The notes: a model not told the origin generated them from the sequence alone. Positions 1-8,292 are shown, counted from the first letter of the stretch. The stretch: DNA of 11,810 bases from Candidatus Micrarchaeum sp. (GCA_020723045.1 DYJQ01000004.1:1-11810), one strand, 5' to 3'. Made by a program: numbers and translations.

Positions 1-1
1 C

Positions 2-46
2 ACACTGGCCGCAGCACAGCAGTTCATCGCTGCTCTGAAGGGCTAA
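2..46 (+). CDS. C-terminal tail of an unidentified gene truncated by the window edge
   Basis: Reading from base 2, the + strand stays open for 14 codons (TLAAAQQFIAALKG) and ends at TAA 44-46. The Ala/Gln-rich stretch would form an amphipathic helix and looks like the end of a real protein. A run of seven T starts 11 bases after the stop, as expected for an archaeal terminator, which supports a genuine gene end. It converges on dph2. Too little is present to name the family. Confidence 0.5.
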   Translation, partial: TLAAAQQFIAALKG

Positions 47-68
47 ATAAAAAAACTTTTTTTCTTTT
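47..68. terminator. bidirectional poly-A/poly-T terminator between convergent genes
   Basis: Seven A (49-55), a single C, then seven T (57-63) and a further four T (65-68). On the + strand the T run follows the stop at 44-46. On the minus strand the A run becomes a T7 run just after the dph2 stop at 67-69. Oligo-T on the non-template strand is the known archaeal intrinsic termination signal, so this short element could serve both converging transcripts. Confidence 0.6.
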
Positions 69-999
69 ATTTTCTATTTAATAACTTAAGCATTTGCGCA
101 AACTCATCAGCATTAATAATGGGTATTCCTATCTTATTCTGGTCATCCACAATCCTGGGGCAGGCCGTATTAATAATACACCAACAATAATACCTTATAT
201 CAGTAAAATTCCCAAGTGATGTAAAATCAAACGTGTTTCCCACAATTATTACTGCTTTCTTACCCATCTTTTCCAGTTTTCTCTTTAATGAGGATGCAAC
301 CTTTGGCGCATACTGGCCCACCTTGGTGCTCACCAGTATGCCGTAAGTACTGGCCTCAGCGGCTTTCATCAGTGCAATCCTGCGCTGCCGTTGTACCCTC
401 CGTATATCCTCAGTAATCCACCTAACCTGACGGGAGAATGGGTCCACCCATAGGATAGGCAACTGCATATTCTCTTCCAACGCACCCGGTGCGAGTGCAT
501 GAAACGTCCCGCCACCAAAATAAATGATACATTCAACCTTATCCTTAATCCGATTTAATGCAGTCACATCACACCCGAGGATTTGCGCCTCATTATTGCA
601 TCTCAAGCTTCCCTTTGCAGTTATTGGGACCTTCCCATTCTGTTTTAGTATGTCCTTTATCTCATCTAGTTGCTTTAGATGGCTCACATTTGTTATTATG
701 CCGATTTTTGTGTATTCCTTCAATGTTTGTATTGCACTCTTCATTACCCCCTTCACATCAACATCCGCATACACCGGCACATACTCCACATCAATCCCTT
801 TAACATTGCAAAACTTGGTGTGGCCGTAATGTATTATCTTATCGCATCCCAGCATCCCCGCCTCATGAACAGGTATATCGCACGCGCCATAACTCGGTTC
901 TGAAGAGATGAAGACCTCATGGCCTTCACTCTCATACTTCTGCGCATATTTGAGCGCATCTTTCTTGAGGCCTTCAGGAAATTGTAGTAGGATTCTCAT
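67..999 (-). CDS. dph2: Dph2, 2-(3-amino-3-carboxypropyl)histidine synthase (diphthamide biosynthesis)
   Basis: Catalyses the first step of diphthamide synthesis: a noncanonical radical-SAM 4Fe-4S enzyme transfers the 3-amino-3-carboxypropyl group of S-adenosylmethionine to a histidine of translation elongation factor 2. The 310-aa length fits the archaeal homodimeric Dph2 family. The three widely spaced cysteines expected to hold the cluster, one per domain, are visible: C40 in YGACD, C143 in QILGCD and C280 in NTACPRI. The N-terminus (MRILLQFPEGL) also matches the family start. The ATG lies only 5 nt after the ppsA stop and no separate TATA box is evident, so it is probably translated from the ppsA transcript. 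The ppsA-dph2 pairing has no obvious functional link. The family call is very secure. Confidence 0.95.
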   Translation of the reverse strand: MRILLQFPEGLKKDALKYAQKYESEGHEVFISSEPSYGACDIPVHEAGMLGCDKIIHYGHTKFCNVKGIDVEYVPVYADVDVKGVMKSAIQTLKEYTKIGIITNVSHLKQLDEIKDILKQNGKVPITAKGSLRCNNEAQILGCDVTALNRIKDKVECIIYFGGGTFHALAPGALEENMQLPILWVDPFSRQVRWITEDIRRVQRQRRIALMKAAEASTYGILVSTKVGQYAPKVASSLKRKLEKMGKKAVIIVGNTFDFTSLGNFTDIRYYCWCIINTACPRIVDDQNKIGIPIINADEFAQMLKLLNRK

Positions 1000-1004
1000 G
1001 ATGA

Positions 1005-3323
1005 TTATGCACCATCCGCGCGGTCTGACAATTTCCTGAGGAGTTGGAGTGTCAGCTTCCTCTCAGCAGCCGCAACATGCTTCCTCGTCCTCTCGATCGC
1101 ATCCGGGTTCACCGACATGCTCGTGATGCCATACTCCACAAGCTTCTCCGCAAACTCCGGGTACACACTGGGCGCCTGGCCGCACAATGATACGGTTATA
1201 CCGCACTTATTCGCCTCCTCTATGGTGTACTTTATGGCCTTGAGCACTGCTGCGTTCCGCTCATCAAACTCTCCCACCAGTAATGTATTATCCCTATCAA
1301 TACCCATGATGAGCTGTGTCAGGTCATTACTCCCTATTGAAACGCCATCCACATACTTTGCAACCTCATCGATAAGGAATACTGCTGACGGAACCTCAAC
1401 CATCGCCCACAACTTGAAATCCTTTGTCCTGTGGAGGCCCACCTCCATCATCAAGTCATTCACGTGCCTGAGCTCACCCACCCTCCTCACGAACGGCACC
1501 ATTATCCAGAGGTTCTTGAGCCCGTACCTCTCCCGCGCCCTCTTAATAGCGCGCAGTTCCATCTTGAACACTTCCGGCTCGTGTATGTACCGGGAGCACC
1601 CTCTATATCCGAGCATGGGGTTGTTCTCCTGCGGTTCGTACTTCTCGCCACCCTCAAGCGCCCTATACTCATTCGTCTTGAAATCAGTGGTCCTGTAAAC
1701 CACGGGCCTCGGGTAGAATGCAGCGGCAATCCGTCTCACACCTTCAGTGAGCTTCTCGACGAACTCCTCCTCCCTGCCCTCCTCGAGCATCTTACGCGGG
1801 TGCACACCGATATCCGCTATCATGAACTCCGCCCTCAGCAGGCCCACACCGTCAACATCCCGCGCCGCAACACTCTCTGCAAGCGCCGGCTCTGCAAGGT
1901 TGACGTAAATCTTTGTTCCTGTAGGTATCTTTGCCTCAATAGCCGCAAGCGCCTGCGGCTTCTCCTCCACCGTGCGCTGGCCCACATCAATCATCCCTTC
2001 ATAAACGAGCCCGTGGTCCGCATCAACAGTAACCACACTCCCCTCCTGCAACACCTGTGTCGCATTAGTGGTGCCGACTATGCACGGTATGCCCAGCTCC
2101 CTGCTCACAATAGCCGCATGCGAGGTGATGCCTCCCTCATCTGTGATAATGGCGCTCGCCTTCCTCATTGCGGGCACATAATCCGGCGATGTCATCTTTG
2201 CAACGAGCACATCCCCGCTCTCAACCTTTCTTATCTCCTTCGGCCCGCTTATTATCTTCACCTTGCCGCTGGCCGCACCCGTAGTTGCGCCCGCACCGCG
2301 TACGATTATCTTAGCCTCAGAGACCTCACCGCCCTTTGTGGCTTTTATCTCACCCTTTTTACCACCCTTGCTAAGCGTGGTCACCGGCCTGCTCTGCAAT
2401 ATGTATAGGTTTCCCTTGCTCATACCCCACTCAATATCCTGCGGTTTGCCGTAATGCTCCTCAATCTTCTTGCCGAACTTGGCAAGCTCTATTATGTACG
2501 GGTCCTCAATCTTCTGCTTGTTGCGTAGGTCCTCCTTCACGTTGACGTACATCGTCTCATTATCAACCTTGGTGACCATGAACTTCTGCTCTGCAATGCG
2601 CTTGTCAAGCATGTCAAATCTATCTTTGCTTACCTTATACGTATCTGGCGTGACCGACCCTGAAACGATCGCCTCGCCCAACCCGTACACCGCCTCGATC
2701 ACAATGATTTTATCATCATTGCTCACAGGGTCGACTGTGAACATAACACCGGACTTCTCGGACTGTATCATCTCCTGTACTACTGCCGCCAGCCCCACCT
2801 TCTCATGGCCGAACCCCTGCTCCTCCCTGTAGAATATGGCCCTTGCACCGAATAATGATGCCCAGCACTTCTGCACCGCGGCCACGAGCGCATTCTCATC
2901 CGGCACGTTGAGGTAGGTCTCCTGCTGGCCCGCAAAACTTGCCTCCGGTAAATCCTCTGCAGTTGCTGAGCTTCTCACCGCAACGTAGAACTCGCCCTCA
3001 TTCCCACGCAGTGTCTTGTATGCCTTCCTTACCTCTTTCTCAATCTCCTTTGGCATCTTTGCTTTTATTATGAGGTTTTTTATCTGGTCGCTCGCCGTCT
3101 GCAACTGCTCGGAGTTGTATATATCAATCCCTTTCAGTATATCCATTATCTTGTCCTTGAGTTTTGCCTCTTTTATGAAATCAAAGTATGCCTCGCTCGT
3201 AAGTACAAACCCGGGAGGGACGGGAAGCCCTGCCCTGTACATCTCGCCCAGGTTTGCGCCCTTGCCTCCTGCAAGGCCCACATCATTCTTACTCAAGTCG
3301 CCGAACCATGCAACATAACCCAT
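1005..3323 (-). CDS. ppsA: Phosphoenolpyruvate synthase (pyruvate, water dikinase)
   Basis: Converts pyruvate + ATP + water to PEP + AMP + phosphate, the gluconeogenic entry step that opposes pyruvate kinase. About 772 aa, full length. Domain order is visible: N-terminal ATP-grasp domain (GGKGANLGEM near residue 20; RSSATAED near 117), a central swivelling phosphohistidine domain with the catalytic His at about residue 402 (GGITSHAAIVSRELG), and a C-terminal PEP/pyruvate barrel (LLRAEFM, GSNDLTQ, LCGQAPS with the expected catalytic Cys). A GTG at 3350 would add nine residues, but it lies only about 5 nt from a TATA-like box (3356-3363). The ATG at 3323 gives the usual family start (MGYVAWFGDL) and a short leader, so it is chosen here. 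dph2 follows directly. An alternative is plant/bacterial-type PPDK, but length and motifs fit PEP synthase better. Confidence 0.96.
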   Translation of the reverse strand: MGYVAWFGDLSKNDVGLAGGKGANLGEMYRAGLPVPPGFVLTSEAYFDFIKEAKLKDKIMDILKGIDIYNSEQLQTASDQIKNLIIKAKMPKEIEKEVRKAYKTLRGNEGEFYVAVRSSATAEDLPEASFAGQQETYLNVPDENALVAAVQKCWASLFGARAIFYREEQGFGHEKVGLAAVVQEMIQSEKSGVMFTVDPVSNDDKIIVIEAVYGLGEAIVSGSVTPDTYKVSKDRFDMLDKRIAEQKFMVTKVDNETMYVNVKEDLRNKQKIEDPYIIELAKFGKKIEEHYGKPQDIEWGMSKGNLYILQSRPVTTLSKGGKKGEIKATKGGEVSEAKIIVRGAGATTGAASGKVKIISGPKEIRKVESGDVLVAKMTSPDYVPAMRKASAIITDEGGITSHAAIVSRELGIPCIVGTTNATQVLQEGSVVTVDADHGLVYEGMIDVGQRTVEEKPQALAAIEAKIPTGTKIYVNLAEPALAESVAARDVDGVGLLRAEFMIADIGVHPRKMLEEGREEEFVEKLTEGVRRIAAAFYPRPVVYRTTDFKTNEYRALEGGEKYEPQENNPMLGYRGCSRYIHEPEVFKMELRAIKRARERYGLKNLWIMVPFVRRVGELRHVNDLMMEVGLHRTKDFKLWAMVEVPSAVFLIDEVAKYVDGVSIGSNDLTQLIMGIDRDNTLLVGEFDERNAAVLKAIKYTIEEANKCGITVSLCGQAPSVYPEFAEKLVEYGITSMSVNPDAIERTRKHVAAAERKLTLQLLRKLSDRADGA

Positions 3324-3355
3324 AATATAACACCAATCAGAAATCAGCACTAAAA

Positions 3356-3363
3356 CTTAAATA
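3356..3363 (-). promoter_or_regulatory. TATA-like box of the ppsA-dph2 unit
   Basis: On the minus strand the motif TATTTAAG is centred about 36 nt upstream of the preferred ppsA ATG (3323). This predicts a start site near 3334 and a leader of about ten bases, which contains a weak GGTG. It sits in the 95-122 base gap after argS, so ppsA probably has its own promoter even if some argS transcripts read through; no clear T-run terminator separates them. Confidence 0.5.
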
Positions 3364-3445
3364 CGTGCTTTTAATTGTTGAAGTTGGATCGTTTTCACTC
3401 CCACATAATTAGTTTAACATTTCACAAATTTATCCCGCGTGTTCT

Positions 3446-5278
3446 TCACATATTCTCGATTATTGGTATTCCCAGTATGCGCAGGCATTTCTGAAGTGTT
3501 TCCTTGTACCTTGCGACCAGCCGTTTTCTGCTTTCGCTCACATCCTTTTCCTCACCGATGACACGGCAGTTTGCATAGAATGAGTTGAAGTCCGAGCACA
3601 GCTCGAGCGAATAGTCCGCAATCCTATGTGGCGCGATCTCATCACTCGCTTTTGCGAATACCTCATCAAACACGGCCAGTGTACCTATCAGCCTGCGCTC
3701 CTCCTTCTCCTTGAACACCATTCTCCCCTTCCATCCCTCATCCATCCCCTCATTCTCAAGTATGTGGTGCGCCCGTGCATACGAGTACTGCAAGTACGGG
3801 CCGCTATCCCCCTCGAAATTGAGCGCCCGCTCCCAATCAAACACCAGCTCTTTCTCAGGCCCGAGCCGTATGAATGAGAACCTTATTGCGCCGATGCCAA
3901 CACTTTCGCTTATCCTCTTTTTCTCATCCTCATCATAATTCTTGAACCTATCGCTTACGAGTGTGTACGCCTTTGTGATGCTCTCCTTAATAAGCTCATC
4001 CGCAGAATACCCTATCCATGTTCCCTTCCTTCCAGAGAACCTCCCCTCCTTGAGTTTTGCATGGCCGTATGCAATATGTACATAATTGCCAGCCTGCTTT
4101 CCAAACCCTGCCTTCTCGAGCACCACCTTTATGACGGTTTGCGGGTATTCCTGTTCCACACCTATGATGTTTATGACCTTATGTGCATTGTTGAAACGCT
4201 CGCTCCTTAGACCGTGTGCACAGCTCGTGTGAAGTTGCCTGTCGTCCACCTGTTTTATATTTGCTTTGCAAAACTCCAATCCATTCCCGATTATGCCGAA
4301 CTTCCACATCTGGAATGCAATGTCCTTTGCTGTATATGTTGCAACACCGTTGGCCCGCACAAAGACCTTATCCGCATCTTCCATCCCCTTGAATTGCGGC
4401 AGGGTGCTGAGTTCAACGACCATACAATCCTTATACTTGCCCTCACTCTTTCGCACCAGTATCCCATTTTTCTCAAGCAGTTCAAGGCTCTCCTGCAACA
4501 GCCTCGCGTGCACAATATCACTCTCCCATACCAATACGTCATGTGATATGCGGAGTGCCTGTAGCGTCTGCCCCTGTGCATATACACACTTCTCGCACAT
4601 CTCACGGCCCTTCCCGCATATCTCGGCATCACCCTCCTCAAGATGCTTCATTATCTCCTCAACACGCTTTCTTGCATCGGCATCCGTCTCCATAAGTTTT
4701 GCAACCTCAACATACTGTTCTCCCAAGTAATGGTCGAATTTCTTCTGCGGGCTTCCCGTATTTCCTTCCAAGTACCGCAACAGGCTCTGTGCCACCTGCA
4801 GTCCCAAATCATCAATATAATTCATCCTCACAACGTCATGGCCTGCCATCTCCAATATGTTTGAGACACAATCACCGATTATCGCATTCCTCACATGGCC
4901 TATGTGGAGCGGCTTGTTTGGGTTTACAGAAGGATACTCGGCAATAACCTTAACGTTTGTCTTCTGCACCTCTCCCTCTCCGCGTTCAACAAATTCAGAG
5001 TAGAACTTGTCAGTAAACGCAAAATTCAAGTAGCCATTCGCATTATTTACTGTGTAGTATTCGCTCTTGAGGCCCGCCATAATCCTCTGTGCAATCTCCT
5101 GAGGGGCCATTCTTAGCTGTTTGGCAACCCTGAACGCGATCCTGCACTCTACATCAACACCCTCAATCCCGCCATCTTGCACCATATTGAGTATTTCGCT
5201 TTGAGGAAGGTCGAGTGCAAATTCTGATTTTAGTATCCGTCCTATGTCTTCTGCAATACCGCTCTTCAGTTTAAGCAT
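3446..5278 (-). CDS. argS: Arginyl-tRNA synthetase (class I)
   Basis: Charges tRNA-Arg with arginine in the cytoplasm. About 610 aa. From the chosen start: N-terminal Arg-tRNA-synthetase additional domain (residues ~1-105, tRNA D-loop recognition), the class I HIGH signature in PNKPLHIGHVRNA (HIGH at ~125-128), the Rossmann catalytic core, a KMSK-equivalent loop reading RFSGRKG (~413-419), and a C-terminal DALR-type anticodon-binding domain ending in LRILGIPIIENM. The reading frame offers ATGs at 5293, 5284 and 5278. A GGTGGT Shine-Dalgarno-like motif (5286-5291) lies 7 nt before 5278 and overlaps or crowds the others, so 5278 is preferred. Even the longest version starts only 3 nt after the ogg2 stop, indicating one ogg2-argS transcript. 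Confidence 0.95.
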   Translation of the reverse strand: MLKLKSGIAEDIGRILKSEFALDLPQSEILNMVQDGGIEGVDVECRIAFRVAKQLRMAPQEIAQRIMAGLKSEYYTVNNANGYLNFAFTDKFYSEFVERGEGEVQKTNVKVIAEYPSVNPNKPLHIGHVRNAIIGDCVSNILEMAGHDVVRMNYIDDLGLQVAQSLLRYLEGNTGSPQKKFDHYLGEQYVEVAKLMETDADARKRVEEIMKHLEEGDAEICGKGREMCEKCVYAQGQTLQALRISHDVLVWESDIVHARLLQESLELLEKNGILVRKSEGKYKDCMVVELSTLPQFKGMEDADKVFVRANGVATYTAKDIAFQMWKFGIIGNGLEFCKANIKQVDDRQLHTSCAHGLRSERFNNAHKVINIIGVEQEYPQTVIKVVLEKAGFGKQAGNYVHIAYGHAKLKEGRFSGRKGTWIGYSADELIKESITKAYTLVSDRFKNYDEDEKKRISESVGIGAIRFSFIRLGPEKELVFDWERALNFEGDSGPYLQYSYARAHHILENEGMDEGWKGRMVFKEKEERRLIGTLAVFDEVFAKASDEIAPHRIADYSLELCSDFNSFYANCRVIGEEKDVSESRKRLVARYKETLQKCLRILGIPIIENM

Positions 5279-5296
5279 ACTCATTACCACCATAAA

Positions 5297-5923
5297 TTAT
5301 TTGAGCACCTTCCCCGTCTTGAAATACCACAGGTAGAGGTCCAGCTTCCCGAGTGGCATGTGCGCCGTCTCCGCGATATGCCTTAGCACATGCTCAATCG
5401 CGATATACCTTCTCTTGCCAACCCTTTTAAAATCGCCTATCAGGTCGTATCTGCGCAGTATGTTGAGTATGTGCTTGTCAAGTATTGCAACATTGCCATA
5501 CCCAACATTCCTTAGGAAATGGCTCGCCTCTTTATAGCCTATCCCCTTAACATTCCTGAACAGCCATTCGCGTGCCTTGAACTGGTTGCCGAGCCCCGTT
5601 ATCGTCTCTTTAAGCTTTCCGTCATACCTTCTTGCCGCGATTATATACCCAGCCCTCGTGTTGTAAAACCTCGCCCCCGCATCCCTTAGTGCACGTGCCA
5701 GTTTTTTATCCGGGATTTTCGCAAACCCTTCATAGCCGAGTGCCTTCTGTACGCGCACCCCCATCTCTGCAGAAGTATTGGCCGTGAGTATACAGAAGCA
5801 CAGCTCTGAGAACCATTTATCCTCACCCGTCCTGTGCATGGCTGTAAAATCATCCCATCGCTCATCAATTATGCGCTTTACTTTACTGTCCGTTTTTGCG
5901 ATTTTCTCTATTAAGCGGTTCAT
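5297..5923 (-). CDS. ogg2: Archaeal Ogg2: 8-oxoguanine DNA glycosylase / AP lyase
   Basis: Bifunctional base-excision-repair enzyme that removes 8-oxoguanine and nicks the resulting abasic site. 208 aa, close to the ~207-aa archaeal Ogg2 family. The helix-hairpin-helix lies at about residues 125-141 (VKGIGYKEASHFLRNVG) with the Schiff-base lysine K131, followed by the catalytic aspartate D149 in AILDKHIL; both match family spacing. The chain ends LDLYLWYFKTGKVLK; a C-terminal lysine contributing to 8-oxoG recognition is a known trait of Ogg2. The frame extends upstream to an ATG at 6037, but that would run antisense through the first 60 bases of pdaD. The ATG at 5923 has a TATA-like box centred 25 nt upstream and gives the family length, so it is chosen. 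argS follows almost without gap. Confidence 0.93.
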   Translation of the reverse strand: MNRLIEKIAKTDSKVKRIIDERWDDFTAMHRTGEDKWFSELCFCILTANTSAEMGVRVQKALGYEGFAKIPDKKLARALRDAGARFYNTRAGYIIAARRYDGKLKETITGLGNQFKAREWLFRNVKGIGYKEASHFLRNVGYGNVAILDKHILNILRRYDLIGDFKRVGKRRYIAIEHVLRHIAETAHMPLGKLDLYLWYFKTGKVLK

Positions 5924-5941
5924 CAAAGGAACATTATGTGA

Positions 5942-5953
5942 TAATATTTTTAA
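5942..5953. promoter_or_regulatory. TATA-like element shared by divergent ogg2 and pdaD
   Basis: The A/T-only stretch TAATATTTTTAA lies between start codons that are only 54 bases apart. Its centre is about 25 nt from the ogg2 ATG (5923) and about 30 nt from the pdaD ATG (5978), the correct distance for a leaderless or nearly leaderless archaeal transcript in either direction. No second equally good box at proper spacing is seen. Promoter function is inferred from position and composition only. Confidence 0.5.
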
Positions 5954-5977
5954 GAGTTGCACATTTATAGTGAATAC

Positions 5978-6445
5978 ATGGATATAGAGATTATTTCTGC
6001 AACTGGGGAAGGCCCCACAACACTTGCTGCGTTCCATAGCGCATTGGCTAAGGCAGGCATAGAGAATATGAATCTCATAACCCTTAGTTCAGTCATACCC
6101 GCAAGTGCTAAAATAACCACAGTCAAAAAGACAGGGAGGCAGTTTAAGTACGGCAACCGCCTCTATGTGGTGATGAGCAGGAACTCAACGCAGACGCTTA
6201 TGGAGCACGTATACTCGGGTGTTGGGTGGTACCAGCGTCCAGACGGTTCCGGCTATTTTGTGGAGCATCACGGTGACAGCGAGGAATCGGTGCGTGAGAA
6301 GATAGACCTATCACTCAATCATATCCAGCACATGCGCAACGAAAACTACCCGATACACAGGGAAATAATCGGCACGGTGTGCAAAAAGACCCCAGTATGT
6401 TCATTAGTGGTTGCTATTTATGAGGATGAAGACTGGAAATCCTAA
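5978..6445 (+). CDS. pdaD: Pyruvoyl-dependent arginine decarboxylase (proenzyme)
   Basis: Decarboxylates arginine to agmatine, the entry to archaeal polyamine synthesis; agmatine is also the substrate used by TiaS to make agmatidine in tRNA-Ile2. 155 aa, a normal PdaD length. The proenzyme cleaves itself at a Ser-Ser pair to make the pyruvoyl group: here NLITLSSVIPASA, with cleavage expected between S37 and S38 and the conserved Asn at N32. A glutamate in YFVEHHG (E96) corresponds to the catalytic proton donor of the Methanocaldococcus enzyme. N-terminal residues (ISATGEGPTTLAAFHSAL) match the family's start. An in-frame ATG at 5957 would add seven residues but lies almost on the predicted TATA element, so 5978 is preferred. 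Divergent from ogg2, convergent with gatE. Confidence 0.93.
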   Translation: MDIEIISATGEGPTTLAAFHSALAKAGIENMNLITLSSVIPASAKITTVKKTGRQFKYGNRLYVVMSRNSTQTLMEHVYSGVGWYQRPDGSGYFVEHHGDSEESVREKIDLSLNHIQHMRNENYPIHREIIGTVCKKTPVCSLVVAIYEDEDWKS

Positions 6446-6486
6446 ACTGGATTTTCACACTTGTGCGCTGCCGCAAACAAACCGGG

Positions 6487-6496
6487 TTATTTTTTT
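6487..6496 (+). terminator. Poly-T stretch after pdaD
   Basis: A T-rich stretch with seven consecutive T (6490-6496) lies about 45 bases past the pdaD stop, inside the last codons of the convergent gatE gene. A short inverted repeat CACA-CT-TGTG (about 6451-6460) precedes it. This fits an archaeal oligo-T terminator for pdaD, but the evidence is compositional only. Confidence 0.4.
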
Positions 6497-8277
6497 CCAA
6501 TCATTTTCATGAGTTCTTCTGCATCAACTCTCAGCCGGTATTTTGCCATTATGGCCTGCACGCTCCCCCCTTCCTTCTCGACAACTTTCTTCAGCTCCTC
6601 TCCGCTAATCCTTGACAGGTTATTCTCGCGTATTGCTTCATCAACACTTTTTGATGGGCTCCTGCACAATTGCCTGAACACTTCCTCTATGGCCTTTTTT
6701 GTTATCACTCCATCTTTATTTTTCGTAAGTACTGTTAACTTTTTCTCATCATCCAGCGATTCAATGTCCAGGCCGTCCCTTGAGAGGGATACCCATGTAT
6801 TGGTGATGGTGGTTGCAACTATCATGGGGTCAATGCCCAGCGATACTGCATCTAAATACAACTCAAGGTATTTTGACTTTATAATCTGTCTTGCAACATC
6901 GCCATTCGTCTGTCCTTCAATCGTCTTGAGCAGCTCATTATAATCCTTTGGAAGGTACTGTGTGGAATCATCAATCAATTCCTGATCTACCAATATGCTC
7001 TCAACATCAGTCTCTGGGTACATCCTTGCACCCGTGGCCATGGGCCTCATATACTGCGACCCGCCCTCCGCAACGGCCTTGCGTGTTTCCCTTGGCACTC
7101 TCTTGAGGTATGCCCTCTCAATTATGGCCTCAAACGCAAGCCTCATCTTCCTCTCATCATTCCCTATGAGTATTGCATACGAATCATTATCTTTTAGGGA
7201 AGGGAACATTCTCTCAACGCCCGCCTTATCAACCCCGTATTTGCTGAAATCCTCATCACCGTGTATTATACCGCCAAACCCAAACGTCTTTGCATAATCG
7301 CTCAACTCTGTGCCGAACCTCCTCCCCGCATAAAGCTCAATCCCCAGCACGCCCTTAAGCCCGGGCAGTACAACTCCCACCGCTTTTGAGCCACCCGCAA
7401 TTGCCTTGTGTAGCCATCCCTTTCCATCCCTGAATGCCTGCGTAGCGTCAACAAGCCGCAGTTCTTCGGGCTTATTCTCTCTGATGAGCCCGTTTATCTC
7501 GATAAGCTTATGCTGTCTCTGTACCTCCTTCTCTATTATGATGGGGATATCATCAAGCTCCTGCACCCCCTTTATCTCAACCTTTGCACCGCCTTCCACC
7601 GAGATGTTGAGGTCCTGCCTTATTGTGCCGATGCCTCTCGCGGCCATCCCCGTCATCCTGAGCATCATACCCAGCGATTCGGCAACCTCCTTTGCATGCA
7701 CACCATCAATTATATCGGGTGCAGTCGCAATCTCTATAAGCGGCACACCAAGCCTGTTGAGCCCGAACATTGCACGTTTTCCTTCAGGCCCGCCCGCTAT
7801 CTTACCCTCTGTATTCATGATGCCCGCGCTCTCCTCTTCAATAAAGAGGGCTTGTATCCCAACATCGCCCTTGCTGTTTTTCAATTTCCCGTCAAGGCCG
7901 ACGAGCGCAGTCCTCTGGAAGCCGGAGGTGTTGCTCCCGTCTATAACCATCTTCCTCATCACAAAAATCTGGTCCACAAGCTTCAGGTTAAGATAGCGTG
8001 CAACTGCAACAGCCACCCTCAGCGCAGCCGGGTTGATATCGTGCGGGGGCTCTTCATCACACTCCACAAGGCATGAATTGTCATATACTGCATACTCAAA
8101 CGTCTTATCCTTGAGCTCCTCTCGGATAGCGGCCACATCCTTCTCGCCGAGCTCGCTCTTAACTATATGGAGTTTTCTGTAAAGCATCCCTTTTATGAGG
8201 CCTTTCGAATTTGACGGACACCTGCAGAACAGCTTACCCGTATTCAGGCGTTGATGAATCTCAAGCCCTATCTTCAT
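6487..8277 (-). CDS. gatE: Glutamyl-tRNA(Gln) amidotransferase subunit E
   Basis: GatE is the kinase/amidotransferase subunit of the archaeal GatDE complex, which converts Glu-tRNA(Gln) to Gln-tRNA(Gln). About 596 aa, slightly shorter than many homologues. The GatB/E cradle domain starts with MKIGLEIHQRLNTGKLFCRCPS and carries paired cysteines (C18/C20 and C69/C73) plausible as zinc ligands, then EEPPHDINPAALR and RLGVPLIEIATAPD. The GAD insertion, which distinguishes GatE from GatB, is at roughly residues 280-400 (ELYAGRRFGTELSDYAKTFG, then GIIHGDED). The C-terminus is a YqeY-like helical tail ending AEELMKMIGKK. An upstream ATG at 8301 exists, but a GGGAGG motif lies 9 nt before 8277, fixing that start. 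Its partner GatD is not in the window. Divergent from atpD. Confidence 0.96.
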   Translation of the reverse strand: MKIGLEIHQRLNTGKLFCRCPSNSKGLIKGMLYRKLHIVKSELGEKDVAAIREELKDKTFEYAVYDNSCLVECDEEPPHDINPAALRVAVAVARYLNLKLVDQIFVMRKMVIDGSNTSGFQRTALVGLDGKLKNSKGDVGIQALFIEEESAGIMNTEGKIAGGPEGKRAMFGLNRLGVPLIEIATAPDIIDGVHAKEVAESLGMMLRMTGMAARGIGTIRQDLNISVEGGAKVEIKGVQELDDIPIIIEKEVQRQHKLIEINGLIRENKPEELRLVDATQAFRDGKGWLHKAIAGGSKAVGVVLPGLKGVLGIELYAGRRFGTELSDYAKTFGFGGIIHGDEDFSKYGVDKAGVERMFPSLKDNDSYAILIGNDERKMRLAFEAIIERAYLKRVPRETRKAVAEGGSQYMRPMATGARMYPETDVESILVDQELIDDSTQYLPKDYNELLKTIEGQTNGDVARQIIKSKYLELYLDAVSLGIDPMIVATTITNTWVSLSRDGLDIESLDDEKKLTVLTKNKDGVITKKAIEEVFRQLCRSPSKSVDEAIRENNLSRISGEELKKVVEKEGGSVQAIMAKYRLRVDAEELMKMIGKK

Positions 8278-8286
8278 GATTGTGTG

Positions 8287-8292
8287 CCTCCC
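8287..8292 (-). promoter_or_regulatory. Shine-Dalgarno site that fixes the gatE start
   Basis: On the minus strand GGGAGG sits 9 nt upstream of the ATG at 8277. It is the best ribosome-binding site in the window. With the TATA element at 8333-8342 it implies a leader of about 30 bases, in contrast to the leaderless look of atpD on the other side. Confidence 0.6.

Noticed and set aside
1431..2408. A 325-codon + strand open frame opposite ppsA
   Set aside because: It lies wholly antisense to a clear PEP synthase, is rich in His, Arg and Leu in an unprotein-like way, and has no promoter or recognisable motif. It is a codon-bias shadow.
3324..3350. GTG start for ppsA at 3350
   Set aside because: Only about 5 nt from the predicted TATA box, so it would lie upstream of the transcript start; the ATG at 3323 fits the family N-terminus.
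5924..6037. Upstream extension of ogg2 to an ATG at 6037
   Set aside because: It would run antisense through the pdaD start, passes over the TATA element and adds 38 residues absent from the family; the ATG at 5923 gives the expected length.
7406..8076. Two + strand open frames (about 190 codons each) opposite gatE
   Set aside because: Low-complexity Ser/Pro/Ile-rich translations antisense to well-conserved GatE domains; no start signals.
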